A stretch of DNA of 33,065 nt from WQUF01 sp031549885 (GTDB lineage: Bacteria; Bacillota; Clostridia; Clostridiales; Clostridiaceae), in NCBI GenBank assembly GCA_031549885.1, contig JAVBPD010000068.1:1-33065 (forward strand), read 5' to 3'. Every line of letters begins with the position of its first letter. The first letter of the stretch is position 1. Of this stretch, positions 8,028-16,561 are shown piece after piece. The notes below the pieces were generated by a model. It was not told where the DNA came from, did no database searches, and saw nothing but the letters and a program-made list of their open reading frames with translations. The translations under genes were made by a program, and so were the position numbers.

Positions 8028-9005
8028 TTACTTTAAATAATATTCAATAATTTTAGTTTCATTAAATCCATATAAGCCCATACACTTTTCAAGGTTTTTA
8101 ATTATTTCTTTAAAAGAGCATTTTTCTCTTAATTCATCTGCAGTTATTTTAATACCAGAGCAATTACAGTAATACTCTAAGCTTTCAGTTAGTGTATCAA
8201 GTGGGACAAGACCAACTAATTCACATGCTTTTACATCTATACCATATCTTAAAGCTTCAAATTTTACTGTTTGAAATACTCTATACATAGCTGTTTTTTT
8301 ATAATTTATAATGTTCATTGTAACTTGACAAATATTTTTATCTTCAATTTTTACTCCACCAGCTTTTATAAACCTATATCCACCAGAAAGATTTCTAATA
8401 TATTTAGAAACGGTGTTTGCAATTTCTACATCTTTAGTATCAAGATCTATATTATAAGCGATAAGTGGGTTTCTAGCGCATACTGCAATAGCTCCGAAAG
8501 TCTTATGAGGCTTGTTAGGACCAAAATCAGGTTTCCAATTTGGATCCTCCATTTTTTTAGAAAGTCCTTCAAATTCTCCCTTTCTAACATTTGCAAGGTT
8601 TACTCTATCAGAGGAAGTTGCGCTCTCTTCATATAAATAAACAGGTATATTTAATTTATCACCAATCTCTTTTCCAATTTGCTTTGAAACTTCAATACAC
8701 TCATCCATAGTTACGTTTTTAATTGGAATAAATGGAAGTACATCTAAGGCGCCCATTCTTAAATGTTCACCTTTATGATTGTTTAAATCTATTTCTTTTT
8801 CAATGATTTCTACAAATGGAATAAGAGCATCTTTGATTGCATATAGATCACCAATTAAAGTAACTACAGTGCGATTATAGTTTGCATCTTTCTCGTAATT
8901 TACAAGCTTAAATCCATCTTTATCCTTTAAAGTGCTAACTATTCTTTCGATTTTTTCTTTATCTTTTCCTTCTGAAAAATTTGGTACGCATTGAACTATT
9001 TTCAT
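8028..9005 (-). CDS. Glutamate formiminotransferase
   Basis: The 325-residue protein corresponds to the formiminotransferase half of FTCD. The conserved start IVQCVPNFSEGKD, the region RMGALDVLPFIP with its catalytic-site surroundings near residue 85, and GYRFIKAGGV are visible. It transfers the formimino group of formiminoglutamate to THF, giving glutamate. The ATG at 9005 is preferred because AAAGGATG precedes it by seven bases; the in-frame ATG at 9014 has no ribosome site. The gene overlaps or abuts the stop of the hutI fusion, so translation is probably coupled. Formiminotransferase and cyclodeaminase are separate proteins here, not the fused animal-type enzyme. Confidence 0.93.
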   Translation of the reverse strand: MKIVQCVPNFSEGKDKEKIERIVSTLKDKDGFKLVNYEKDANYNRTVVTLIGDLYAIKDALIPFVEIIEKEIDLNNHKGEHLRMGALDVLPFIPIKNVTMDECIEVSKQIGKEIGDKLNIPVYLYEESATSSDRVNLANVRKGEFEGLSKKMEDPNWKPDFGPNKPHKTFGAIAVCARNPLIAYNIDLDTKDVEIANTVSKYIRNLSGGYRFIKAGGVKIEDKNICQVTMNIINYKKTAMYRVFQTVKFEALRYGIDVKACELVGLVPLDTLTESLEYYCNCSGIKITADELREKCSFKEIIKNLEKCMGLYGFNETKIIEYYLK

Positions 9006-9010
9006 AATTT

Positions 9011-10786
9011 TCATCCTTTCATGTTTTCATATTCTTCTTTTAACATAGCCATTACATAAGTAGATTCAAATTTACCATCTATAATTACATTTTCTTTGTG
9101 AAAAGCTTCTTCTCTAAAACCTGATGATTTATATAAATTAATAGCTCTTTTATTGTAATCTCTAACATTAAGCCACAATCTATGGGCGCCTAGTGCGTTA
9201 AAGGCCATATCTTTAATGATTTCCATAGCGCATTTCCCATAGCCATTTTCTTTTTTTGAAATGATAAGCCTCTTTAAATAAATGCTTTTATATGGATTGT
9301 TTAAATTGCATATTATAAAAAATCCTAAATTCTCTTTAGTCTCTATATCTTCAATTATATAATGCTTAGTTTCATCGTTATTTAATTCCCTTAAATGCTG
9401 ATCATAGCTTTCAGGATGTATAAAACGCCTGTTATCTTCATCCATTTCTTCATTCATTATATATTCAATGTCATCTTCTTTAGCATATCTAATTAATAAA
9501 TTGTTATAAGTTAATAAAGAGGTTTTAAAATTCTGCAAAACGCCATTATTAACTACAATTTTGCCGTTTTTAATTACGTGTTTTATGTGATTTTTACCCA
9601 TTCTGTAAAAGAAATACTCTAAGTTATCACAATTTAATATTATTATATCTGCTTTTTTTCCATTTTCAATTGTTCCAATTTCCTTATTTCTGCATAGTCC
9701 ATAGCTTGAATTAATTGTAACTGCATTTAATATTTCTATTGGAGTTAATTTTAGCCCAATGGAAGCAATTTGCATGACTAATTGAAAATTATTATTAGGT
9801 GCACTACCTGGGTTAAAATCGCTTGAAATTTCTATGGCTATACCTTCATCTATCATCTTGCGAGCTTTAGCATATGGTTTTGAAAGAGAAAATGATGTAA
9901 ATGGCAAAATATTTGCTATTGTATTTGTATCTTCTATTACTTTAATGCTCTCATCGCTTGTTGCAAGAAGATGATCTACTGTAGACATTTTAAATTCTTT
10001 TGAAAGTCTTGATGCTCCAATATCATATATTTCATCTGCATGTATTCTAAATTTAAAGCCTAATTTTTCAGCTGCTGTAAATAACTTCCTAGCTTGATTT
10101 ACATTAAAAACTCCTTCTTCACAGAATATATCGCAAAATTCAGCTAAATCATTTTCTTTAACATCTTTTAACCATTCTATACATTTATCTATATAGTCAT
10201 CAGTTTTCCCTCTATATTCTTCAGGAGTTGCATGGGCAGCAAGATATGTATTTGTAATGTCTATGGGATGGTCTTTATTTAATTTTTTAGAAACCTTTAA
10301 TTGCTTTAATTCATTTTCAAGATTAAGCCCATATCCAGATTTTGATTCAATAGTAGTCACTCCATTTAAAAGCATTTCGTTTAAATTTTCAAAGCCAATA
10401 TTATAAAGATCTTCAAAAGAAGCTTCTCTTGTTTTCTTAACGGTATTTAGTATTCCACCACCGTTTTTTAATATATCTAAATAAGGAACACCTTTAATTT
10501 TATCTATAAATTCATGCTCTCTTGATCCGCCATGAATTAAATGTGTGTGACCATCGATAAAAGAAGGAAGAGCAATTTTATTTTCAGCATCTAAATATGT
10601 AACATCTTCATGAGAATACTTTTTATATAAATCCTCAGTGCCAATTTCTAAAATTTTACCATCTTCGCAAACTATATAAGCATTGTCTAAATAATCAATG
10701 GTATTTAAATCATGTCCCTTTTTTAGACCAGAATCTTTTGTTCCATAGAGCCTTTTTATATTATATATGATTAACTTTGAAGCCAT
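9011..10786 (-). CDS. hutI: Imidazolonepropionase (HutI) fused to a C-terminal GNAT acetyltransferase domain
   Basis: Residues 1-415 are a complete imidazolonepropionase, which opens the ring of 4-imidazolone-5-propionate to formiminoglutamate. The metal site is intact: H80 and H82 in DGHTHLIHGG, H249 in RIHADEIYD and D323 in SSDFNPGSAP; H185 is in AAHATPEE. After a linker near 425 (SLLTYNNLLIRYAKEDDI) a RimJ/RimL-like GNAT domain covers about 430-585, with an acetyl-CoA loop at ENGYGKCAM and a terminal NVRDYNKRAINLYKSSGF segment. The whole 591 codons are one uninterrupted frame. HutI is normally about 400-420 residues, so the extra domain is the odd feature. The ATG at 10786 directly follows the hutU stop, with GAAGGTGA as ribosome site. 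Confidence 0.92.
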   Translation of the reverse strand: MASKLIIYNIKRLYGTKDSGLKKGHDLNTIDYLDNAYIVCEDGKILEIGTEDLYKKYSHEDVTYLDAENKIALPSFIDGHTHLIHGGSREHEFIDKIKGVPYLDILKNGGGILNTVKKTREASFEDLYNIGFENLNEMLLNGVTTIESKSGYGLNLENELKQLKVSKKLNKDHPIDITNTYLAAHATPEEYRGKTDDYIDKCIEWLKDVKENDLAEFCDIFCEEGVFNVNQARKLFTAAEKLGFKFRIHADEIYDIGASRLSKEFKMSTVDHLLATSDESIKVIEDTNTIANILPFTSFSLSKPYAKARKMIDEGIAIEISSDFNPGSAPNNNFQLVMQIASIGLKLTPIEILNAVTINSSYGLCRNKEIGTIENGKKADIIILNCDNLEYFFYRMGKNHIKHVIKNGKIVVNNGVLQNFKTSLLTYNNLLIRYAKEDDIEYIMNEEMDEDNRRFIHPESYDQHLRELNNDETKHYIIEDIETKENLGFFIICNLNNPYKSIYLKRLIISKKENGYGKCAMEIIKDMAFNALGAHRLWLNVRDYNKRAINLYKSSGFREEAFHKENVIIDGKFESTYVMAMLKEEYENMKG

Positions 10787-12808
10787 TTAATCACCTTCAA
10801 CTATTTTGTCTATTATAGTGTCATCAACGATATAAGGAATAGTTAAATGGTCTTTTCCTTTATAAAGGTCATTATATTTTATAGCAGTATCTATGGCATT
10901 TTTATTTCTAGCCCAAGATCTTCTTGCAACTCCAGACATTACATCCCAAAGCATAGCATTTTTTAATATTTCATCTACTCGAAGGGATCCATCTAAAACC
11001 ATGCCAAATCCACCATTAATAGATTTACTTATTCCAACGCCACCACCGTTATGAAGTGCAATCATGCTCATACCTCTTGCTGCATCACCAGCAAAACAAT
11101 GCGTTGCCATATCAGCCATTACATTTGATCCATCTTTTATGTTAGAAGTTTCTCTAAATGGAGAATCAGTTCCAGAAACATCATGATGGTCTCTTCCCAT
11201 CATAATAGGTCCAACTTCCCCACGTCTCACCATATCATTAAATTTTAAAGCAATATTAAGTCTTCCAAGGGCATCTTGGTATAAAATTCTAGCCTTTGAT
11301 CCGACTACTAAAGCATTTTTCTTTGCATCTTTAATCCAATTGTAATTATCTAAATCTTGATATCGTCTATTTGGATCTATGCATTCCATGGCTGCTTTGT
11401 CAGTTTTGTCAAGATCGTCTTCTTTTCCTGATAAACATACCCATCTAAATGGACCATATCCAAAGTCAAATAATTCTGGTCCCAATATATCTTCCACATA
11501 ACTTGGCCATATGAATCCATCTCTTTCATCTACGCCATTTTTAGAAATTTCTTTAACTCCAGCATCGTAAATAGCCTTCATAAAAGAATTTCCATAGTCA
11601 AAGAAATAAGTTCCCCTTGAAGTTAACACTTTAATTTGTTCAAAATGTTTTCTTAAAGTTAAATTTACAAGTTCTTTAAACTTTTCTTTATCATTTGCAA
11701 GAAGCTCTGTCCTCTCTTCAAAAGTTATACCATGAGGGCAATAACCTCCGGTATAAGGTTCATGGCAAGAAGTTTGATCAGATAAAAGATCGATATGTAT
11801 ATTATTGTCAATTGCATATTGAAGAAGGTCAACTATATTTCCATGGAAAGCTATAGCAACTGGTTCTTTTTTATTTATACAATCTTGTGCCTTGCTAAAT
11901 GATTCAACTGGTGATGTACATAGAGCATTAACCCAACCTTGTTCGTATCTAGTATTTATTCTAGATATATCAACTTCAGCAATTATAGAAACTCCTTTTG
12001 CAATTTCGCAAGCTTTACCTTGAGCTCCAGACATGCCGCCTAGACCTGATGTTATAAATAATTTACCAGTTAAATCTCCATTTTGAGGAACTCCTAAAAA
12101 TAGTCTTCCAGCATTTAAAACTGTATTATAAGTTCCGTGTACTATTCCCTGTGGACCAATGTACATCCATCCACCAGCTGTCATTTGACCATAATTTGCA
12201 ACTCCAAGGCTTGCAGCTCTGTTAAAATTATCCAAGTCATCAAACATACCTATCATAAGGCCATTTGTTATTATTGCCCTTGGTGATAATTCATGGCTAT
12301 GAAATAAACCTACAGGATGACCTGATGCAACAACCAAAGTTTGATTTCTATCTAAAACCTCAAGATATTTTTTAATAAGCCTATATTGCATCCAATTTGC
12401 ACATACCTGACCTGATTCTCCATAGGTTACAAGTTCATAAGGATAAAGAGCTACATCAAAATCTAAATTGTTGTCTATCATAAGTTGAAATGCTTTTGCT
12501 TCTATACAATTACCATTATATTCATCAATGGGTTTTGCAAAAATTGATCCTTCAGGTCTAAATCTATAACCATATATTCTTCCATAAGTCATGAGTTCAT
12601 CATAAAATTCTTTAGCAATTTCTTCATGAAATTCCTCTTCTACATATCTCAATGCATTTTTGATGGCAAGTTTTATTTCAGGGTTTGAAAGTGTCATGGC
12701 TCTTTTTGGCGCACGTCTGTACTTTGGATCAAATTTAACTTCTATGCACATGTCATCTTTTGTAAGTTTTATTGTCATTGCATCTTTAATAGTTTTATTA
12801 TCAATCAT
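10787..12808 (-). CDS. hutU: Urocanate hydratase HutU
   Basis: This 673-residue urocanase hydrates urocanate to imidazolonepropionate using tightly bound NAD+. The dinucleotide-binding loop TSGLGGMSGAQGKA near 255, the conserved FGYGPFRWVCLSGKE near 450, and the signature GRDHHDVSGTDSPFRETS near 545 are all present. It belongs to the longer urocanase type (about 670 residues) rather than the 550-residue type. It is the first gene of the minus-strand hut operon. AAGGAGGTCAAA precedes the ATG, an excellent ribosome site. A promoter is proposed at 12923-12951. No histidine ammonia-lyase gene lies next to it. Confidence 0.97.
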   Translation of the reverse strand: MIDNKTIKDAMTIKLTKDDMCIEVKFDPKYRRAPKRAMTLSNPEIKLAIKNALRYVEEEFHEEIAKEFYDELMTYGRIYGYRFRPEGSIFAKPIDEYNGNCIEAKAFQLMIDNNLDFDVALYPYELVTYGESGQVCANWMQYRLIKKYLEVLDRNQTLVVASGHPVGLFHSHELSPRAIITNGLMIGMFDDLDNFNRAASLGVANYGQMTAGGWMYIGPQGIVHGTYNTVLNAGRLFLGVPQNGDLTGKLFITSGLGGMSGAQGKACEIAKGVSIIAEVDISRINTRYEQGWVNALCTSPVESFSKAQDCINKKEPVAIAFHGNIVDLLQYAIDNNIHIDLLSDQTSCHEPYTGGYCPHGITFEERTELLANDKEKFKELVNLTLRKHFEQIKVLTSRGTYFFDYGNSFMKAIYDAGVKEISKNGVDERDGFIWPSYVEDILGPELFDFGYGPFRWVCLSGKEDDLDKTDKAAMECIDPNRRYQDLDNYNWIKDAKKNALVVGSKARILYQDALGRLNIALKFNDMVRRGEVGPIMMGRDHHDVSGTDSPFRETSNIKDGSNVMADMATHCFAGDAARGMSMIALHNGGGVGISKSINGGFGMVLDGSLRVDEILKNAMLWDVMSGVARRSWARNKNAIDTAIKYNDLYKGKDHLTIPYIVDDTIIDKIVEGD

Positions 12809-12922
12809 TTTGACCTCCTTGATTTTGCTTATTAAATAGTATTTAGCAACGTTTACAATATATTTAATTGATATTGAGTTATCTAATAGACATCTTTTTT
12901 CACTTTATCATTTCTCATTAAT

Positions 12923-12951
12923 ATTTTATATCATTGTTACAGCATTATCAA
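12923..12951 (-). promoter_or_regulatory. Probable sigma-A promoter of the hut operon
   Basis: On the minus strand TTGATA (12951-12946), a 17-base spacer and TAAAAT (12928-12923) stand about 115 bases upstream of hutU. The -35 overlaps an ATTATCAA word shared with sites near acpP and accB, which may be chance in such AT-rich DNA. Confidence 0.5.
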
Positions 12952-12987
12952 TTATATTAACAAACTGTTCAACAAGAGTTATTTTAA

Positions 12988-13017
12988 TTGATTATCAAAA
13001 TAATAATATGGTATAAT
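12988..13017 (+). promoter_or_regulatory. Upstream promoter with overlapping FabT-like palindrome
   Basis: TTGATT (12988-12993), an 18-base spacer and a perfect TATAAT (13012-13017) form a good promoter reading toward acpP. The palindrome TTGATTATCAA (12988-12998) covers the -35, and matches from memory the TTTGATTATCAAATT box of streptococcal FabT. The leader to acpP would be about 465 bases. Confidence 0.5.
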
Positions 13018-13409
13018 ATGTAATTATTTATAAAATATAATAATTTATAATTTTATTTATATTTTTTAAATTAAAATGTAAATTAATTGTAAATTTTCTA
13101 GACAATCGAAATTGTATATGGTAAATTTATGTTGGATTATATTAATTTTATAAATATTTTGGCTTTTTATTATAAAATTTAGCTAACTTATTTTGAAACT
13201 TTCTTCTCTCATTGCCTCAAAGTTTCATTTAAGCTTAGCTTTATATTTTAATGGATATATTGAATATTGGCTGAATCTAGATTTCAATATATTAGGATAT
13301 ATAGAGAAAAATTTGCTTATAGTGTTATAAAATATAATAGTATTGTTGCATATATTATTAATTTTTTAAAATTTACAATTAATAAATTTTATTTAATGAA
13401 TTTAAAATT

Positions 13410-13461
13410 ATTTTGATAATAAAAGTATTTATTTTATGTTAATAAATACGATTATCAAATT
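13410..13461 (+). promoter_or_regulatory. acpP-proximal promoter with two FabT-like words
   Basis: TTGATA (13413-13418) and TATGTT (13435-13440), 16 bases apart, form a possible promoter just upstream of acpP. TTTTGATAAT overlaps its -35, and GATTATCAAATT (13450-13461) lies just after its likely start point. Both match the motif near 12988. Repression by the MarR protein of this operon is inferred. Confidence 0.42.
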
Positions 13462-13489
13462 AATTTAATATGCTTTAGGGGGAAGTTTT

Positions 13490-13744
13490 ATGGTCCATAG
13501 TATCGCTAAGGTTCAAGACATTGTTAAAGATATACTGCTAGATTTTTTGAAAATTGATGAAAAAAAAGTTAAACTAGAATCTGAGTTTTTAAATGATTTT
13601 GGTTGTGATTCTTTGGATTCAATTGAGTTAATAGTTGAACTTGAAGAATCCTTTGGGGTTAAAATTAATGATGAAGAGGCATTAAAGCTTGTAACTGTTT
13701 TAGATGTAGTTAACTACATTGAACGAAGATTGCAGGAAGCTTAG
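13490..13744 (+). CDS. acpP: Acyl carrier protein
   Basis: This 84-residue acidic helical protein is an acyl carrier protein. The phosphopantetheine attachment Ser is about residue 41, in GCDSLDSIELIVELEESFGV, and the fourth helix ends in VVNYIERRL. It would carry the acyl chain through the FabH/FabF/FabG/FabZ steps encoded downstream. AGGGGG precedes the ATG. The core GCDSLDSIEL departs from the usual GADSLDxVEL of housekeeping ACPs, and it has a somewhat extended N terminus, so it may be a dedicated second ACP. A hairpin follows at once and a new promoter precedes accB, so acpP can be expressed at its own level. Confidence 0.92.
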   Translation: MVHSIAKVQDIVKDILLDFLKIDEKKVKLESEFLNDFGCDSLDSIELIVELEESFGVKINDEEALKLVTVLDVVNYIERRLQEA

Positions 13745-13766
13745 GGTACATTATGTACCCTTTTAA
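13744..13766 (+). terminator. Terminator or attenuator after acpP
   Basis: GGGTACA (13744-13750) pairs perfectly with TGTACCC (13754-13760) around a TTA loop and is followed by only four T residues. It starts at the acpP stop codon. It is probably a partial terminator that raises acpP transcript over the rest of the operon. Confidence 0.7.
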
Positions 13767-13781
13767 AATTATAAAGAAATA

Positions 13782-13810
13782 TTGACATTCAAAGTATTTT
13801 TATTTATATT
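13782..13810 (+). promoter_or_regulatory. Probable sigma-A promoter for accB-birA
   Basis: A consensus TTGACA (13782-13787), a 17-base spacer and TATATT (13805-13810) lie about 65 bases upstream of accB. Downstream, ATTGATAAT (13855-13863) matches the FabT-like half-site near acpP and touches the accB ribosome site. Confidence 0.68.
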
Positions 13811-13875
13811 ATTTATGTGTCTTTTACTGATTTTAGTGTGTTAATGTTAATACTATTGATAATAAGGAGAATTTT

Positions 13876-14319
13876 ATGGATAAAACATTTATCAATGAAG
13901 TCATGGAAAATTTTTCAAAATCAAATATTCACAAGCTAAAAATGATTTATGATAATTTTCAAATTGAACTAGAAAAAGAAACTACAAATAGGAATTATAA
14001 CTGGGAAGAAAATGCTGCAGAGGAGCAGAGGATTCATACTATTCCAGAAGTAGTGCATGAAATACAAAAAGATAAAAAAGATATTGAAATTATAAAATCT
14101 CCAATTATTGGTACATTTTATTCTTCTTCAAGTCCTGGATTAAAGCCATTTGTTGAGATAGGCTCTGTGGTTTCAAAAGGTCAAACACTTTGTATTATTG
14201 AGGCTATGAAAGTAATGAATGAACTAAAATCACCTTGTGATGGAGTTATTGACGAAATTTATGTTGAGGATGGGGACATAGTAGAATATGATTTACCTAT
14301 TTTTGCGATACATAGGTAG
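13876..14319 (+). CDS. accB: Biotin carboxyl carrier protein of acetyl-CoA carboxylase
   Basis: AccB carries biotin between the biotin carboxylase and carboxyltransferase sites of acetyl-CoA carboxylase. The 147-residue protein has an N-terminal helical segment, a variable linker (residues 40-75) and a C-terminal biotinyl domain. That domain holds EAMKVMNEL, with the biotinylated Lys at 112, and the SPIIGTFYSSSSPG strand. Length and architecture are normal. AAGGAG precedes the ATG, and a promoter lies just upstream. It heads the accB-accC-accD-accA series, and the biotin ligase needed for its modification is encoded last in the same cluster. Confidence 0.95.
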   Translation: MDKTFINEVMENFSKSNIHKLKMIYDNFQIELEKETTNRNYNWEENAAEEQRIHTIPEVVHEIQKDKKDIEIIKSPIIGTFYSSSSPGLKPFVEIGSVVSKGQTLCIIEAMKVMNELKSPCDGVIDEIYVEDGDIVEYDLPIFAIHR

Positions 14320-14331
14320 GAGTTTTTAATT

Positions 14332-15681
14332 ATGATGAAAAAAATACTTATTGCAAACAGAGGAGAAATTGCACTTAGAATAATAAGAACGTGTAAGGAA
14401 ATGGGAATTGGGACAGTTGCAGTTTATTCTACCATAGATAAAGAATCTCTTCATGTTCAATTAGCAGATGAAACATATTGCATTGGCGGAAACAGAAGCA
14501 GTGAAAGCTATTTAAACATGCAAAATATAATAAGTGCGGCATTATTATCAAAATGTGATGCCATACATCCAGGAGTAGGATTTTTATCAGAAAACTCTGA
14601 ATTTGCCAGAAAGGTTCAAGAAGCTGGCTTAATTTTTATTGGCCCAAATCATGAATGTATTGAATACATGGGAAACAAATCAAAAGCTAAGGAAATAATG
14701 AAAAAAGCTGGGGTACCAGTTGTGCCAGGTTCTGATGGCATTGTTATGAATGTAGAATTAGGTATTCAAATTGCAAAGGATATTGGCTATCCAGTTTTAA
14801 TTAAAGCTTCTTCTGGCGGTGGAGGAAGAGGTATGAGAATTGTAAATTCAGAAGATGAATTTAGTAATTGCTTTTTTGCTGCAAAAAAAGAGGCCATGAG
14901 TTGTTTTGGAGATGATTCTGTTTATTTAGAAAAGCTCATCTTAAATCCACGCCATATAGAATTTCAGATTTTAGCAGATAGTTATGGAAATACAATTCAT
15001 TTAGGTGAAAGGGATTGTTCAATTCAAAGAAGAAATCAAAAGCTAATTGAAGAAGCACCATCTTCTATAGATGAGGGCCTTAGAGAAGCCATGGGAAATG
15101 CCGCAATTAAAGCTGCAAACAGTGTAAACTATGTTAATGCAGGTACTGTAGAATTTGTATTGGATAGCAATAACAATTTTTATTTTATTGAGATGAATAC
15201 AAGGCTACAAGTTGAACATCCAGTAACCGAAATGATTACTGGAATTGATCTTGTAAAAGAACAAATTAGAATTGCATCAAAATTAAAATTAAAATTAACT
15301 CAAGAAGACATACAATTTAAAGGTCATGCCATTGAGTGTAGGATCAATGCTGAAGAAGTGAGCAATGGTTTTAGACCAAGTCCTGGAAACGTAACTAGTT
15401 TATTACTCCCTGGTGGATTTGGAGTTAGAATGGATACTGCATTATATCATGGTTACAAAATTCCTCAATTTTATGATTCTATGATAGGAAAATTAATCGT
15501 TCATAGCAATACAAGACTTGAAGCTATTAGAAAGATGAGGAGAGCACTTGAGGAGCTTATAATAGATGGTGTTTCTAATAATATAGAATTTCAATATCTT
15601 ATTATGTACCATCCTATTTTTGTAAGAGGTAATTTTAATACGGGTTTCATTGAAAGACTGATGAAGGAATTGGAGAAATAA
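14332..15681 (+). CDS. accC: Biotin carboxylase subunit of acetyl-CoA carboxylase
   Basis: This 449-residue ATP-grasp enzyme carboxylates the biotin of AccB using bicarbonate and ATP. The N-terminal KILIANRGEIALRIIRTC, the glycine-rich ATP loop KASSGGGGRGMRIV near 160, the catalytic segment FIEMNTRLQVEHPVTE near 285, and the C-terminal FYDSMIGKLIVH are all intact. Length is normal. Two ATGs are adjacent (14332, 14335); the first lies closer to the TAGGAG ribosome site. It starts 12 bases after accB. Confidence 0.97.
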   Translation: MMKKILIANRGEIALRIIRTCKEMGIGTVAVYSTIDKESLHVQLADETYCIGGNRSSESYLNMQNIISAALLSKCDAIHPGVGFLSENSEFARKVQEAGLIFIGPNHECIEYMGNKSKAKEIMKKAGVPVVPGSDGIVMNVELGIQIAKDIGYPVLIKASSGGGGRGMRIVNSEDEFSNCFFAAKKEAMSCFGDDSVYLEKLILNPRHIEFQILADSYGNTIHLGERDCSIQRRNQKLIEEAPSSIDEGLREAMGNAAIKAANSVNYVNAGTVEFVLDSNNNFYFIEMNTRLQVEHPVTEMITGIDLVKEQIRIASKLKLKLTQEDIQFKGHAIECRINAEEVSNGFRPSPGNVTSLLLPGGFGVRMDTALYHGYKIPQFYDSMIGKLIVHSNTRLEAIRKMRRALEELIIDGVSNNIEFQYLIMYHPIFVRGNFNTGFIERLMKELEK

Positions 15682-15682
15682 G

Positions 15683-16561
15683 ATGAATAATTTATATGAT
15701 AAGAGAAAAGAATGGCTAAATATCTTTAAAGACATACGAAAGAAGTTAGTAGTTTCTAATACAAAAACTGTAAAAGCTAAGGACTTTAAGCAAACATGTT
15801 CAAAATGTAATGAAGTTTTAGTTAAGGCTGATATTATAAAGAATTCATTTCAATGTCCAAATTGTGGAAATAATCTTAAAATAAGAGCCTGGGATCGCAT
15901 TCAAATGCTGATGGATGAGGGATCTTTTAAAGAATTATCTTATAAGCTTAAAATTGTTAATCCAATAAATTTTCCAGGTTATGAAGAAAAGATAAAATCA
16001 TTAACAGAAAGCTTAAATATAAACGAAGCTGTCATTACTGGTGAAGGAACCATTGAAAATAATAAGTGCATATTAGCTGTAATGGATAATTATTTTTTAA
16101 TGGGCAGCATGGGTTCTATAGTTGGAGAAAAAATTTCTCGAGCAATAGAATTAGCTACCAAGAAAAAATGCCCAATTATAATTATATGTACTTCAGGTGG
16201 AGCTAGGATGCAAGAAGGCATAATCTCATTAATGCAAATGTCAAAGACTAGCGCAGTTTTAGCAAAACATAATAAAGCTGGCCAGCTTTATATTTCAGTT
16301 TTAACAAATCCAACAACAGGCGGAGTTACAGCAAGTTTTGCTATGCTTGGAGATATTGTTTTAGCTGAACCAAATGCATTAATAGGGTTTGCAGGCCCTC
16401 GCGTTATAGAACAAACTATAAAACAAAAACTACCTGATGGTTTTCAAAGTTCTGAATTTTTACAAGATGCTGGGTTTATAGATAAAATAGTTGAAAGAAG
16501 AGACTTAAAGAAAACATTAGGAAAGCTTTTATCCATGCATAAGGAGGTAAAATTCTTATGA
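15683..16561 (+). CDS. accD: Acetyl-CoA carboxylase carboxyltransferase subunit beta
   Basis: The 292-residue beta subunit transfers CO2 from carboxybiotin to acetyl-CoA together with AccA. It keeps the bacterial zinc ribbon, with cysteines at about 39, 42, 58 and 61 (CSKC and CPNC). The crotonase-like core follows, with CTSGGARMQEGIISLMQM and the oxyanion-hole region NPTTGGVTASFAMLGD. It starts one base after the accC stop and overlaps accA by four bases (ATGA), so the carboxyltransferase subunits are translationally coupled. Confidence 0.96.
   Translation: MNNLYDKRKEWLNIFKDIRKKLVVSNTKTVKAKDFKQTCSKCNEVLVKADIIKNSFQCPNCGNNLKIRAWDRIQMLMDEGSFKELSYKLKIVNPINFPGYEEKIKSLTESLNINEAVITGEGTIENNKCILAVMDNYFLMGSMGSIVGEKISRAIELATKKKCPIIIICTSGGARMQEGIISLMQMSKTSAVLAKHNKAGQLYISVLTNPTTGGVTASFAMLGDIVLAEPNALIGFAGPRVIEQTIKQKLPDGFQSSEFLQDAGFIDKIVERRDLKKTLGKLLSMHKEVKFL

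Larger units (their letters stand above)
12809..13489. other. Divergent intergenic region between hutU and acpP
   Basis: This very AT-rich 680-base region separates the hut and fatty-acid operons. It holds the hut promoter (minus), two candidate plus-strand promoters and FabT-like words. I see no convincing ORF, tRNA or riboswitch in it. A T-rich tract around 13140-13330 is unexplained. Confidence 0.6.

Noticed and set aside
8271..8636. 121-codon plus-strand ORF inside the formiminotransferase gene
   Set aside because: Antisense to a well-conserved enzyme; low-complexity Phe/Ile/Ser content typical of shadow frames.
12809..13489. CRISPR array or repeat cluster in the AT-rich gap
   Set aside because: No regularly spaced repeat is present; similarities between words are due to AT richness apart from the FabT-like sites.
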